Positions 8,559 to 15,684 of a stretch of 43,102 bases of DNA are shown piece by piece. The notes under the pieces are model-generated. The model was not told where the DNA came from, did no database searches, and worked only from the letters and a program-made list of their open reading frames with translations. This stretch comes from CAZVRZ01 sp964629965 (GTDB lineage Bacteria; Chloroflexota; Anaerolineae; Anaerolineales; UBA4823): positions 1 to 43,102 of the forward strand of contig CAZVRZ010000027.1 in the NCBI GenBank assembly GCA_964629965.1, read 5' to 3'. Each line of letters begins with the position of its first letter. Position 1 is the first letter of the stretch. A program made the position numbers and the translations under genes.

Positions 8559-8602
8559 TATAATCCTTCCGCATGCGCCTCAAGGCGTATATTTTTTTGT
8601 GA
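8559..8602 (+). promoter_or_regulatory. gyrA promoter -10 and leader with tiny ORF
   Basis: TATAAT at 8559-8564, no good -35. Eight nt later an ATG (8573) opens a 9-codon ORF, MRLKAYIFL, that stops at 8602, 12 nt before the gyrA ATG. Whether the tiny ORF is translated is not known; it may be chance. Confidence 0.35.
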
Positions 8603-8614
8603 TGGGAAAACTCC

Positions 8615-11086
8615 ATGGATATTGGCACCGTAAAACAGATTGATATTGATGAGCAGATGCGCACAGCTTACCTTGATTACGCCATGAGCGTAATTGTCGC
8701 CCGGGCTTTGCCAGATGCCCGCGATGGCCTGAAACCGGTCCACCGGCGAATTCTGTATGCTATGCACGATATGGGCATCCGCTCGAATACTCCTTACCGC
8801 AAATCGGCCCGCATCGTTGGCGAGGTATTGGGTAAATACCATCCCCATGGCGATTCGGCTGTTTACGAGACCATGGCGCGCATGGCCCAGGACTTCTCCA
8901 TGCGTTACACGCTGGTCGATGGACAGGGAAACTTTGGCTCGATCGATGGCGACGCCCCGGCTGCCATGCGGTATACGGAGGCGCGCCTGGACCGCATGGC
9001 AGAAGAACTGTTGGCGGATATTAGTATGAATACGGTGGACTTTAGTGACAACTTCGATGGTTCGCTGCAAGAGCCCGTGGTGCTGCCATCCCGCCTGCCC
9101 CACTTACTCTTGAACGGCTCGTCGGGAATTGCAGTGGGCATGGCAACGAACATCCCGCCGCACAATATCAACGAACTGGTAGCCGGCTTGAAGTACATGA
9201 TCGATCACTACGACCGGATCGATGATCTTACCATGGAAGAGCTGCTCCCATTGATCCCCGGTCCCGATTTTCCCACAGGTGGAATAATTGTAGGCGTCGA
9301 AGGTATTCGCCAGGCATACAGCACTGGCCGCGGTCGAATCGTGCTGCGCGGGTTAGCACACATTGAGGAGCTCGGGCGCGAACGCCATCGTATCGTCATC
9401 ACCGAAATCCCCTACCAGTTGAACAAATCCAGCCTGATCGAGCGTATCGCCGAGCTGGTGCGGGAGGACAAGCTGGATGACATCTCTGACCTACGCGACG
9501 AATCTGATCGTCGCGGCATGAGCATTGTCATCGAACTGAAACGATCTGCCCAACCCAAAAAGGTGCTCAACCAATTGTTCAAATATACCCCGCTCCAATC
9601 CACCTTTGGCGTGCAGATGCTGGCATTGGTCGATGGAGAACCGCGCTTGTTATCACTCAAGCGCGCCTTGCAGATCTATATCGAGCATCGCCGGGAAGTG
9701 ATCGTCCGCCGATCGGAATATGAAATCGAAAAAGCCCGGGCGCGCGCACACATCCTGGAGGGTTTGCTCATTGCACTGGCAAACCTGGACGATGTGATCC
9801 AAACCATCCGCCAGGCGCCTGATGCAGATACAGCCAAAGAGCGCCTGATGCAGCGCTTCCACCTGACCGAAATCCAGGCCCAGGCCATCCTGGATATGCA
9901 ACTTCGCCGCCTGGCAGCATTGGAAAGGCAAAAGATCGAGGATGAACATCGCCAGGTACGCGAGCGGATTGCTTACCTCGATAATCTGTTAGCTAACCCC
10001 CAAAAGATCCTGGACGTGATCAAAAACGATCTGGATGAAATTGCGAAAACCTACGGTGATGACCGCCGCACGCACATTGCCCACGATGCTAGCGAAGATT
10101 TCCAACAGGAAGATCTGGTACCCGATGAGGCAATCCTGATCAGCATCACCGAGCGCGGCTATGTGAAGCGGGTCGCCGCCAAAGCATTCAAAGCACAAAG
10201 CCGCGGCGGACGAGGCGTTACCGGACATGCAACCAAGGATGAAGATGAAGTATTGTTCTTGTTCCCGGCGCGCACATTAGATACAGTCTTGTTCTTCTCG
10301 GATCGCGGCAAAGTATATTCGGAAAAGGCCTACCAAATACCAGATGCGCAGCGCACTGCCCGGGGTATCCCGATCGTTAATGTCCTGACGCTGGAAGCCG
10401 GCGAAACGATTACTGCGGCGGTTGCCGCTCCCAATTTTGACGCGGCCAATTACTGTATCATGGCAACCCGCAACGGGCGCGTCAAGCGCCTGGCACTCTC
10501 CGAATTTGCCTCGGTTCGCCCTTCTGGCTTGATTGCGATCAATCTTGATAAAGGTGATTTCATGGGCTGGGCACGCCTGACAAGCGGCCAGGATGATCTT
10601 ATCCTGGTAACCGAACAAGGCCAGGCCTTGCGCTTTTCCGAAACCGCCATCCGTCCTACCGGGCGCAGCGCCGCCGGGGTGACAGGGATCAGCCTGAAAG
10701 GCAATGATCGAGTGAGCAGTATGGAAGTGATCGAACCAGACGGCGCCCTGCTGATCATGACCGAGCAGGGCTACGGAAAACGTACCCCGTTATCTGAGTA
10801 TCCTTCCAAGGGGCGCGCCACCGGCGGCGTAGCCACGATCGATCAAAAAGCATTGGGGCGCATCGGCATGGTTTCTACCGCCCGGGTTGTCCAAGAAGCC
10901 GATGATCTGACCATCATTTCTTCCGGCGGCGTTGTACTACGGATGCAGGTGAAAGATATCAAAACATCTGGACGGGCCACGCGCGGAGTTTTGATCATGA
11001 GCCTGCAAGAAGACGACCGGGTAGCCTCGGTGGCGCGCATAGCGGCAGCCGACCTGCGCAATATTGGGGCGGCCAACCAGGAATGA
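8615..11086 (+). CDS. gyrA: DNA gyrase subunit A
   Basis: 823 aa, full length. Subunit A of the ATP-dependent type IIA topoisomerase that introduces negative supercoils; it carries the DNA-cleaving tyrosine, here Y120 in MRYTEARL. The quinolone-resistance region HPHGDSAVYETMAR has Ser81 and Glu85 (E. coli 83 and 87), so it looks like the quinolone-sensitive type at Ser. The C-terminal beta-pinwheel begins after about residue 500 and has the GyrA box as QSRGGRG (consensus QRRGGKG), which supports GyrA over ParC. gyrB is not in the window. The ATG at 8615 has only a weak GGGAA upstream. It converges with a small minus-strand gene, 11 nt between stops. Confidence 0.96.
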   Translation: MDIGTVKQIDIDEQMRTAYLDYAMSVIVARALPDARDGLKPVHRRILYAMHDMGIRSNTPYRKSARIVGEVLGKYHPHGDSAVYETMARMAQDFSMRYTLVDGQGNFGSIDGDAPAAMRYTEARLDRMAEELLADISMNTVDFSDNFDGSLQEPVVLPSRLPHLLLNGSSGIAVGMATNIPPHNINELVAGLKYMIDHYDRIDDLTMEELLPLIPGPDFPTGGIIVGVEGIRQAYSTGRGRIVLRGLAHIEELGRERHRIVITEIPYQLNKSSLIERIAELVREDKLDDISDLRDESDRRGMSIVIELKRSAQPKKVLNQLFKYTPLQSTFGVQMLALVDGEPRLLSLKRALQIYIEHRREVIVRRSEYEIEKARARAHILEGLLIALANLDDVIQTIRQAPDADTAKERLMQRFHLTEIQAQAILDMQLRRLAALERQKIEDEHRQVRERIAYLDNLLANPQKILDVIKNDLDEIAKTYGDDRRTHIAHDASEDFQQEDLVPDEAILISITERGYVKRVAAKAFKAQSRGGRGVTGHATKDEDEVLFLFPARTLDTVLFFSDRGKVYSEKAYQIPDAQRTARGIPIVNVLTLEAGETITAAVAAPNFDAANYCIMATRNGRVKRLALSEFASVRPSGLIAINLDKGDFMGWARLTSGQDDLILVTEQGQALRFSETAIRPTGRSAAGVTGISLKGNDRVSSMEVIEPDGALLIMTEQGYGKRTPLSEYPSKGRATGGVATIDQKALGRIGMVSTARVVQEADDLTIISSGGVVLRMQVKDIKTSGRATRGVLIMSLQEDDRVASVARIAAADLRNIGAANQE

Positions 11087-11097
11087 GAGAACGAGCG

Positions 11098-11331
11098 TTA
11101 GAAGATTGGTGGAACGATTTTTTCTGTTACTAACAGAAAGAAAACACCCGAGATACAAGTGATCATCAGCAGCATCACCGCGATCACGAATCTCTGCACG
11201 GCAGTCATACCGAGCAACAAGCGCGGGGCTTGTTTCCGACGGCGCCGCGAGCTTGCCGCCTCTAATTCTTCTGCTTTCTGTTCTTCTTCATATTGAGAGT
11301 CATCTGCCTGCTGGCGTAATTCATCAAACAT
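11098..11331 (-). CDS. Small single-span membrane protein
   Basis: 77 aa, family not recognised. The first about 40 residues are charged and rich in Glu, Gln and Arg (EEEQKAEELEAASSRRRRKQ), probably a helical cytoplasmic segment. One membrane segment follows, about residues 48-68 (FVIAVMLLMITCISGVFFLL), then a short tail. The ATG at 11331 is preceded by ATAGGAGCC with good spacing, which argues that it is real. It lies 33 nt after birA on the same strand and is probably the last gene of the operon headed by the selenoprotein. Confidence 0.6.
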   Translation of the reverse strand: MFDELRQQADDSQYEEEQKAEELEAASSRRRRKQAPRLLLGMTAVQRFVIAVMLLMITCISGVFFLLVTEKIVPPIF

Positions 11332-11364
11332 GTTTGGCTCCTATCCGCTTATGCCTCTCACAAA

Positions 11365-12216
11365 TTATCGATCACCAACGCCTGCCGCGGTTGGTCGCAA
11401 ACGCACTTCGCCAAAGCGTACCATGGTCACTTCTCCCGAATTTTGGCGCAAACGCAGCGAACCATCCGTCGATAGCCCCAATATCCTGCCTTCATTTACC
11501 ACCGGCGGATCTTCTTTTGACCCTGCCGTTAACTCATTTCCACCACGATGACTAATAATTTGCACCGGCTCACCGCGAAAAGCAAGGCTGGCTTCCCAAC
11601 TCTGTAAGAACTCTGGCGACGAGATACGCTTTCGCCAGCGCACCAACTCTGCCATAACACCATGCAGCAAATCCAGGCGTTCTATAGGACGATCCAGAGC
11701 TTCTTCCACGCATGTGGCCGGGAAATGATACATCGATTCATCTCGCTGAAAAATCATTACAGCCGCCGGCTTGATATTAATGCCAATGCCCAGGATCAAA
11801 GCACTTAATTGATCACCGATCCAATGAGCCTCCACCAATACGCCTGCCACCTTACGGCGATTGACCAACACATCATTCGGCCACTTGATCTGGGCATGCA
11901 AACCAAAATCTTTATACAAAGAATCTTTGACCGCTAAGGCGCCCAAAGCCGTCAGGCGAGGCACAACATAAGCCCCCTTCTCGAGTGGATAGAGAATGAT
12001 GCTGATTGCTAACGAAGCATCTGGGAGCGAATACCAGACTCTTCCTTCCCGCCCGCGGCCTTCGGTCTGCTCATCTGCCACGACCAGCGAGAGGTCAGGC
12101 GCACCTTCATCGATCCAACGCGCAGCCTCATCATTGGTAGAACTCACCCGGGAGAAAAAACGGATTGCTCCCAGGGGAAGATCCGCTAAAGCAGCCTGCA
12201 CCCGGTTCTGATCCAT
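11365..12216 (-). CDS. birA: Biotin--[acetyl-CoA-carboxylase] ligase
   Basis: 283 aa. Makes biotinyl-5'-AMP and transfers biotin to the lysine of the carboxyl-carrier domain of biotin enzymes. The biotin/ATP loop is present as GRGREGRVW near residue 55, followed by KWPNDVLVN and the catalytic-domain strand KVAGVLVE. The N-terminal helix-turn-helix of E. coli BirA is missing, so this is a monofunctional ligase, not a repressor. The ATG at 12216 has no Shine-Dalgarno; a TAGAAT lies exactly 6 nt upstream, suggesting an extra leaderless transcript in addition to operon read-through from dedA, 18 nt away. Confidence 0.93.
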   Translation of the reverse strand: MDQNRVQAALADLPLGAIRFFSRVSSTNDEAARWIDEGAPDLSLVVADEQTEGRGREGRVWYSLPDASLAISIILYPLEKGAYVVPRLTALGALAVKDSLYKDFGLHAQIKWPNDVLVNRRKVAGVLVEAHWIGDQLSALILGIGINIKPAAVMIFQRDESMYHFPATCVEEALDRPIERLDLLHGVMAELVRWRKRISSPEFLQSWEASLAFRGEPVQIISHRGGNELTAGSKEDPPVVNEGRILGLSTDGSLRLRQNSGEVTMVRFGEVRLRPTAAGVGDR

Positions 12217-12228
12217 GCCTGAATTCTA
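12217..12228 (-). promoter_or_regulatory. Putative -10 for leaderless birA transcript
   Basis: TAGAAT on the minus strand (12228-12223) followed by 6 nt and the birA ATG, in the 18-nt gap after dedA. No extended TG and no -35 seen. The spacing matches that at gatC and lipB. Confidence 0.35.
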
Positions 12229-12234
12229 CCTCAC

Positions 12235-12897
12235 TTAGCTGTTTTCCGCTGTAATTCCTTTTCTACTGTTGATCCGATCACGTACGATTTCGATCACCGC
12301 CGGCAATGCTGAAATCAAGATGATGGCAATGATGACGAACGAGAAATTGTTTTGCACAAAGGGCAGCCCGCCGAAGAAATAGCCGCCAAAAGTGAACAAA
12401 GCGACCCACAGCAAGCCGCCGATGACATTGAAGGAAATGAAGCGCCCATAGCTCATCGCTCCGACCCCTGCCACGAATGGCGCAAACGTGCGGATGATAG
12501 GAATAAAGCGCGCAATGATGATCGTCTTGCCGCCATGTTTTTCATAGAAAGCATGGGTCTTATCCAGGTACTCTTTCTTCAAAAACCGGATCTCACCGCT
12601 GAAAGCCCGCGGGCCAATGTAGTGACCGATCCAGTAATTGACCGTATCGCCCAAAATAGCGGCCGCTCCTAGCAGCACGAACAAGATCATTACATTCAAA
12701 TCGCCCATTCCAGCAAAAGTGCCGGCCGCGAACAGAAGTGAATCGCCCGGCAAAAAAGGTGTAACCACAAAGCCGGTCTCCATAAAAATGACCGCGAACA
12801 AAAGCAAGTAGCTCCAGGTGCCATAAGTGCGCAAAACTTCTCCCAGGTAATCATCCAGGTGAATAAAAATATTGATTATCTGTAGTATGAAATCCAT
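12235..12897 (-). CDS. DedA/VTT-family membrane protein
   Basis: 220 aa, about five hydrophobic segments. DedA (VTT/SNARE-associated) proteins are inner-membrane proteins, several of which act as lipid scramblases or flippases for undecaprenyl phosphate or phospholipids. Family signatures are visible: FVVTPFLPGDSLLFAAGTFAG near the N-terminus (the GDSLL loop) and RFIPIIRTFAPFVAG in the second half. Substrate is not deducible. The ATG at 12897 has AAGGA about 7 nt upstream. It lies 28 nt after prsW and 18 nt before birA on the same strand. Confidence 0.88.
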   Translation of the reverse strand: MDFILQIINIFIHLDDYLGEVLRTYGTWSYLLLFAVIFMETGFVVTPFLPGDSLLFAAGTFAGMGDLNVMILFVLLGAAAILGDTVNYWIGHYIGPRAFSGEIRFLKKEYLDKTHAFYEKHGGKTIIIARFIPIIRTFAPFVAGVGAMSYGRFISFNVIGGLLWVALFTFGGYFFGGLPFVQNNFSFVIIAIILISALPAVIEIVRDRINSRKGITAENS

Positions 12898-12925
12898 TTG
12901 TCATCCTTATCCAAAAAATAAAAAA

Positions 12926-14233
12926 TCAAGCTTCGCCCGCCGGTGTTTCATCATCGGTGGATGGCGCATCGTCACTTGAAGCAGCCGGTAAATCTTCAGA
13001 AGTACCCGGCTCTACACTGGCCGACGCGTCTTGTTCCAGAACGGGAGTGATTATAGCATGCTTTAGGCTAATGCTAAATCCAGCCAACAAGCTGAGCGAT
13101 AGCAAGAACAGGCCCACCAGCACAGCCGTCGGTAGCACGTTCAAGGCCGTCTTTGACCATTCTGGCAAAGAGATGGCCGGCAGCGAGGCCGCCACGGTCA
13201 GCAGGGTCATTCCATTCCAAAGCGCATGGAGCGAGACAGCGCCAATGAAAGCGATAGTCAGATACTGCCACTTCCGTTGGCCCCAGGCTTGCGCCAGGCC
13301 CCATCCCATTAACCCAGTGGTACACATATGCAAAACCCCGGTGGCTATTCGCACCACCACCAGGGTGACCCAACCATCCTGAGAGGCTGCCAGGAACAAA
13401 GACTCAAAGATGGCATACCCGGCGCCGCTGATAACGCCAGCCGCAAACCCTTCCGCCGGTGATAATCCGCGCCCGGCCAGCAGCCAGACGCCAATAGGCT
13501 TTAATATTTCTTCGATCAGCGGCACCAAAATCGCAACCAACACAAAAACACCCATCAGGATAACGGGCTGAGAGATGATCGGCGCCAAATTATCCATCAG
13601 CCATTGGGGATTAGCCGCTCCCTGTTGCAGGCGTTCAGCCATCAAGTTTAACGCATCAACCCATTCTGGCTGCCCGGCGATATAAAAAACGCCTAACAGG
13701 CCCAAAATGCCCATGGCAATCATTTCAAGGATAATGATCAACACAGGTCCTAAAGCCACCCCCGCGCCTAAAATGCCCCAAAACCGTTGGGGCGAGCCAA
13801 CCGGAAGTCCTCGAGTAAAGGCCCACACCAGGCCAAACACAGGAATGCTCACTGCCAGCACGTGTAGAAAAGGCAGCAGCAGCCAATCCAGGGTAGCTGT
13901 CTTCGCCGCCCAATTCCCTGCCAACAAAACAAGAGGAAGAATACCAGACAGGGCCAGAGCAATGCCAATTTTCTTCTGGCTAGATAGCACAGGCCAGGGT
14001 GCGGCCTGTCCATCTTTGATGCGCTTCCAGGCATACCAGGCAGATGGTAATAACAGCAATCCAACAAACAGCAATCCACCCATAAAAAGGAACATAGGGG
14101 CAACACTGACGCCTGGGACGCGCGACCACAATTGGATGAAGCCGGTTAGTGCACAACAGGAGGCCACTAGTCCAAACAACAGGATCGCGGCCAAGCTGCT
14201 GCCAAGCTGCCAGCTAGAGCTATTTTTTCTCAA
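12926..14233 (-). CDS. PrsW-family intramembrane metalloprotease
   Basis: 435 aa with 9 or more hydrophobic helices. PrsW proteins are glutamic/metallo-type membrane proteases related to the CAAX/CPBP group; B. subtilis PrsW cleaves anti-sigma factor RsiW. Key motifs: EE at 241-242 in PLIEEILKP, E277 in YAIFESL, His302 in LHMCTTGL, and a last HALWNG. The C-terminal 45 residues are acidic and probably cytoplasmic. The start is TTG at 14233: GAGGAG lies 7 nt upstream, within the last codons of the selenoprotein gene, whose TAG stop is 1 nt away, so translation is probably coupled. Target unknown; no anti-sigma gene is nearby. Confidence 0.82.
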   Translation of the reverse strand: MRKNSSSWQLGSSLAAILLFGLVASCCALTGFIQLWSRVPGVSVAPMFLFMGGLLFVGLLLLPSAWYAWKRIKDGQAAPWPVLSSQKKIGIALALSGILPLVLLAGNWAAKTATLDWLLLPFLHVLAVSIPVFGLVWAFTRGLPVGSPQRFWGILGAGVALGPVLIIILEMIAMGILGLLGVFYIAGQPEWVDALNLMAERLQQGAANPQWLMDNLAPIISQPVILMGVFVLVAILVPLIEEILKPIGVWLLAGRGLSPAEGFAAGVISGAGYAIFESLFLAASQDGWVTLVVVRIATGVLHMCTTGLMGWGLAQAWGQRKWQYLTIAFIGAVSLHALWNGMTLLTVAASLPAISLPEWSKTALNVLPTAVLVGLFLLSLSLLAGFSISLKHAIITPVLEQDASASVEPGTSEDLPAASSDDAPSTDDETPAGEA

Positions 14234-14234
14234 A

Positions 14235-15521
14235 CTATTTCTCCTCGATCGTAATATTCATAATGCGATCTCCGGCAGGCAAATCCACGTTTTGGGATGG
14301 ATCGCGCGCTGACAAACTCTCGGCCACATCCATGCCCTTGATAACCTGGCCAAAGATCGTATAGGTGCCATCCAGTTGAGAAGCAGGAGCAAAAGTGATA
14401 AAAAATTGGCTGCCGTTGGAGCCAGGGCCGGCATTTGCCATTGCTACCAGGCCCGCCCGGTCAAATGTGAGATCCGGGGAGATTTCATTATCAAAAGCAT
14501 AGCCGGGACTGCCAAAGCCGGTTCCGGTTGGGTCGCCGGCCTGGGCCACATAACCCGGCAGAACCCGGTGAAAAGTAATATCTTTATACCAATCGTTGCG
14601 AGCCAGGAAGATAAAGCTGTTTACTGCCAGCGGAGCCGAATCGGCAAACAATTCGATCACGATCTCCCCTTTCTCGGTATTAATCGTTGCCACGTAGCGT
14701 TTCGCCGGATCAATGGTCATCGCCGGGCAGGCATCGTATTGGCGCTTTTCCAACAGTGTCAGTTGGATCACGGCATTGAAACCCCAATGATCCTTCGGCA
14801 CGTTATTCGGCCAAAGCTGCCAATTGACCATCACAAACGGCGTTCCTGGCATGCCAATTTGCTGACCGAAATCCCAGGCCTGCTGAATCTTTGTTCGTAA
14901 AGCATCGCTGGTCAGATCATTTGAAAACTTTGCTTCATCCAGGTCTAATTCTCCGGCCCGGGCCGCCAACCAGGTTTCAAATTGGTCCACCGGCAGTAAA
15001 GACCATTCTCCCTGCCTATCAAAGAGCAGTTCACTCATTTCCCAAAATCTACCCTGCAGCCCGGCTGCTTCGGCCGCCTGGGCTGCCAATCCAGCCTTAT
15101 CGTGAAAGGGTTGTTCGGGAGTACCAATTAATGGAAAATGCCGAAAAACCACCCGCACATCATTGCCATATTCTTCTTGGATTTGCGCCAACACGGGCGC
15201 AAGCGAAGCGCAGCCTGGTCACTGGAAATCGCTGTATTCTACGATCGTGACCGAAGCATTCTTCGGCCCTTTGCTCCAGTCGTCGTCAGTAACCGGCGGA
15301 AAAAGGGCCTCCAGACCCGAATCGGTCTCCTCGCCAGCGCTGGCAACCGTACATCCCGGCTCGGGTCCCGTCTGTGCCGCCTGGGTGACAGTAGGTTTGG
15401 CGGTTGGCAAGGGCGTATCCGTGGGTGTTAACAGCACCTTGTTATTGGAACAAGCCGCCAACCCACCGGCGGCAAACAACCAGCTTACCAAGAATAAAAA
15501 ATATTTTATCCGATTGTGCAT
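14235..15521 (-). CDS. Predicted selenoprotein: secreted lipoprotein with DsbA-like U-P-G-C domain fused to cyclophilin
   Basis: 428 aa if the in-frame TGA at 15221-15219 is read as selenocysteine (Sec101). Order: lipoprotein signal (MHNRIK, hydrophobic core, lipobox LAAC with Cys24); Thr/Pro linker; DsbA/thioredoxin_4-like domain about 75-260; cyclophilin peptidyl-prolyl isomerase domain about 277-424. The redox motif region VEYSDFQ-U-PGC is the classic DsbA sequence with Sec in place of the nucleophilic Cys and Cys104 as partner. The helical insert and a cis-Pro loop (MPGTPF, Pro228) follow. The cyclophilin part has FHRVLPG (Arg319), QAGDPTGTG, GSNGSQFFIT and a DGTYTIFGQV loop. Coding continues without a break after the TGA. 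The start at 15521 has CAGGAG 7 nt upstream. Predicted role: oxidation or reduction of disulfides plus proline isomerisation of exported proteins. First gene of an operon with prsW, dedA and birA. Alternative: sequencing error or pseudogene. Confidence 0.85.
15183..15202 (-). promoter_or_regulatory. Bacterial SECIS-like hairpin in the selenoprotein gene
   Basis: In the mRNA (minus strand), the arm UUGCGCC (15202-15196), loop CGUGUU (15195-15190) and arm GGCGCAA (15189-15183) form 7 perfect pairs. The loop starts 24 nt after the UGA, has G as its second base and contains the GU dinucleotide typical of SelB-bound loops. Bacterial SECIS elements lie just inside the coding region at about this distance, with a G near the start of the loop. 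Confidence 0.75.
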
Positions 15522-15555
15522 AAAGGCACTCCTGTATGGCATCAAATTCGTTCCA

Positions 15556-15564
15556 ATTGTACCA
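15556..15564 (-). promoter_or_regulatory. Putative extended -10 promoter of the selenoprotein operon
   Basis: Minus strand TG (15564-15563), G, TACAAT (15561-15556), about 34 nt before the start ATG at 15521. No clear -35, as is common with extended -10 promoters. The plus-strand gene at 15685 diverges from here. Confidence 0.4.
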
Positions 15565-15608
15565 GCGTTTCCCCGGTGTAGTGGAATTGAGGACTGAGAA
15601 AGGAACGC

Positions 15609-15637
15609 TGGAAAAATACTGCTGCCGCGAGTAAAAT
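15609..15637 (+). promoter_or_regulatory. Putative promoter of the membrane spermidine-synthase-like gene
   Basis: TGGAAA at 15609-15614, a 17-nt spacer and TAAAAT at 15632-15637. AGGAGG follows, 7 nt upstream of the ATG at 15685. Consensus match is moderate. Confidence 0.35.
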
Positions 15638-15684
15638 CATCGTGCGTCACAGCCCAATTCATCCTGGTAATTAGGAGGATATTC

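Noticed and set aside
11121..11139. Palindrome TTTCTGTTA-C-TAACAGAAA at the gyrA 3' side
   Set aside because: It lies in the coding end of the small membrane protein, has no U-run on either strand, and is short, so it is not called a terminator.
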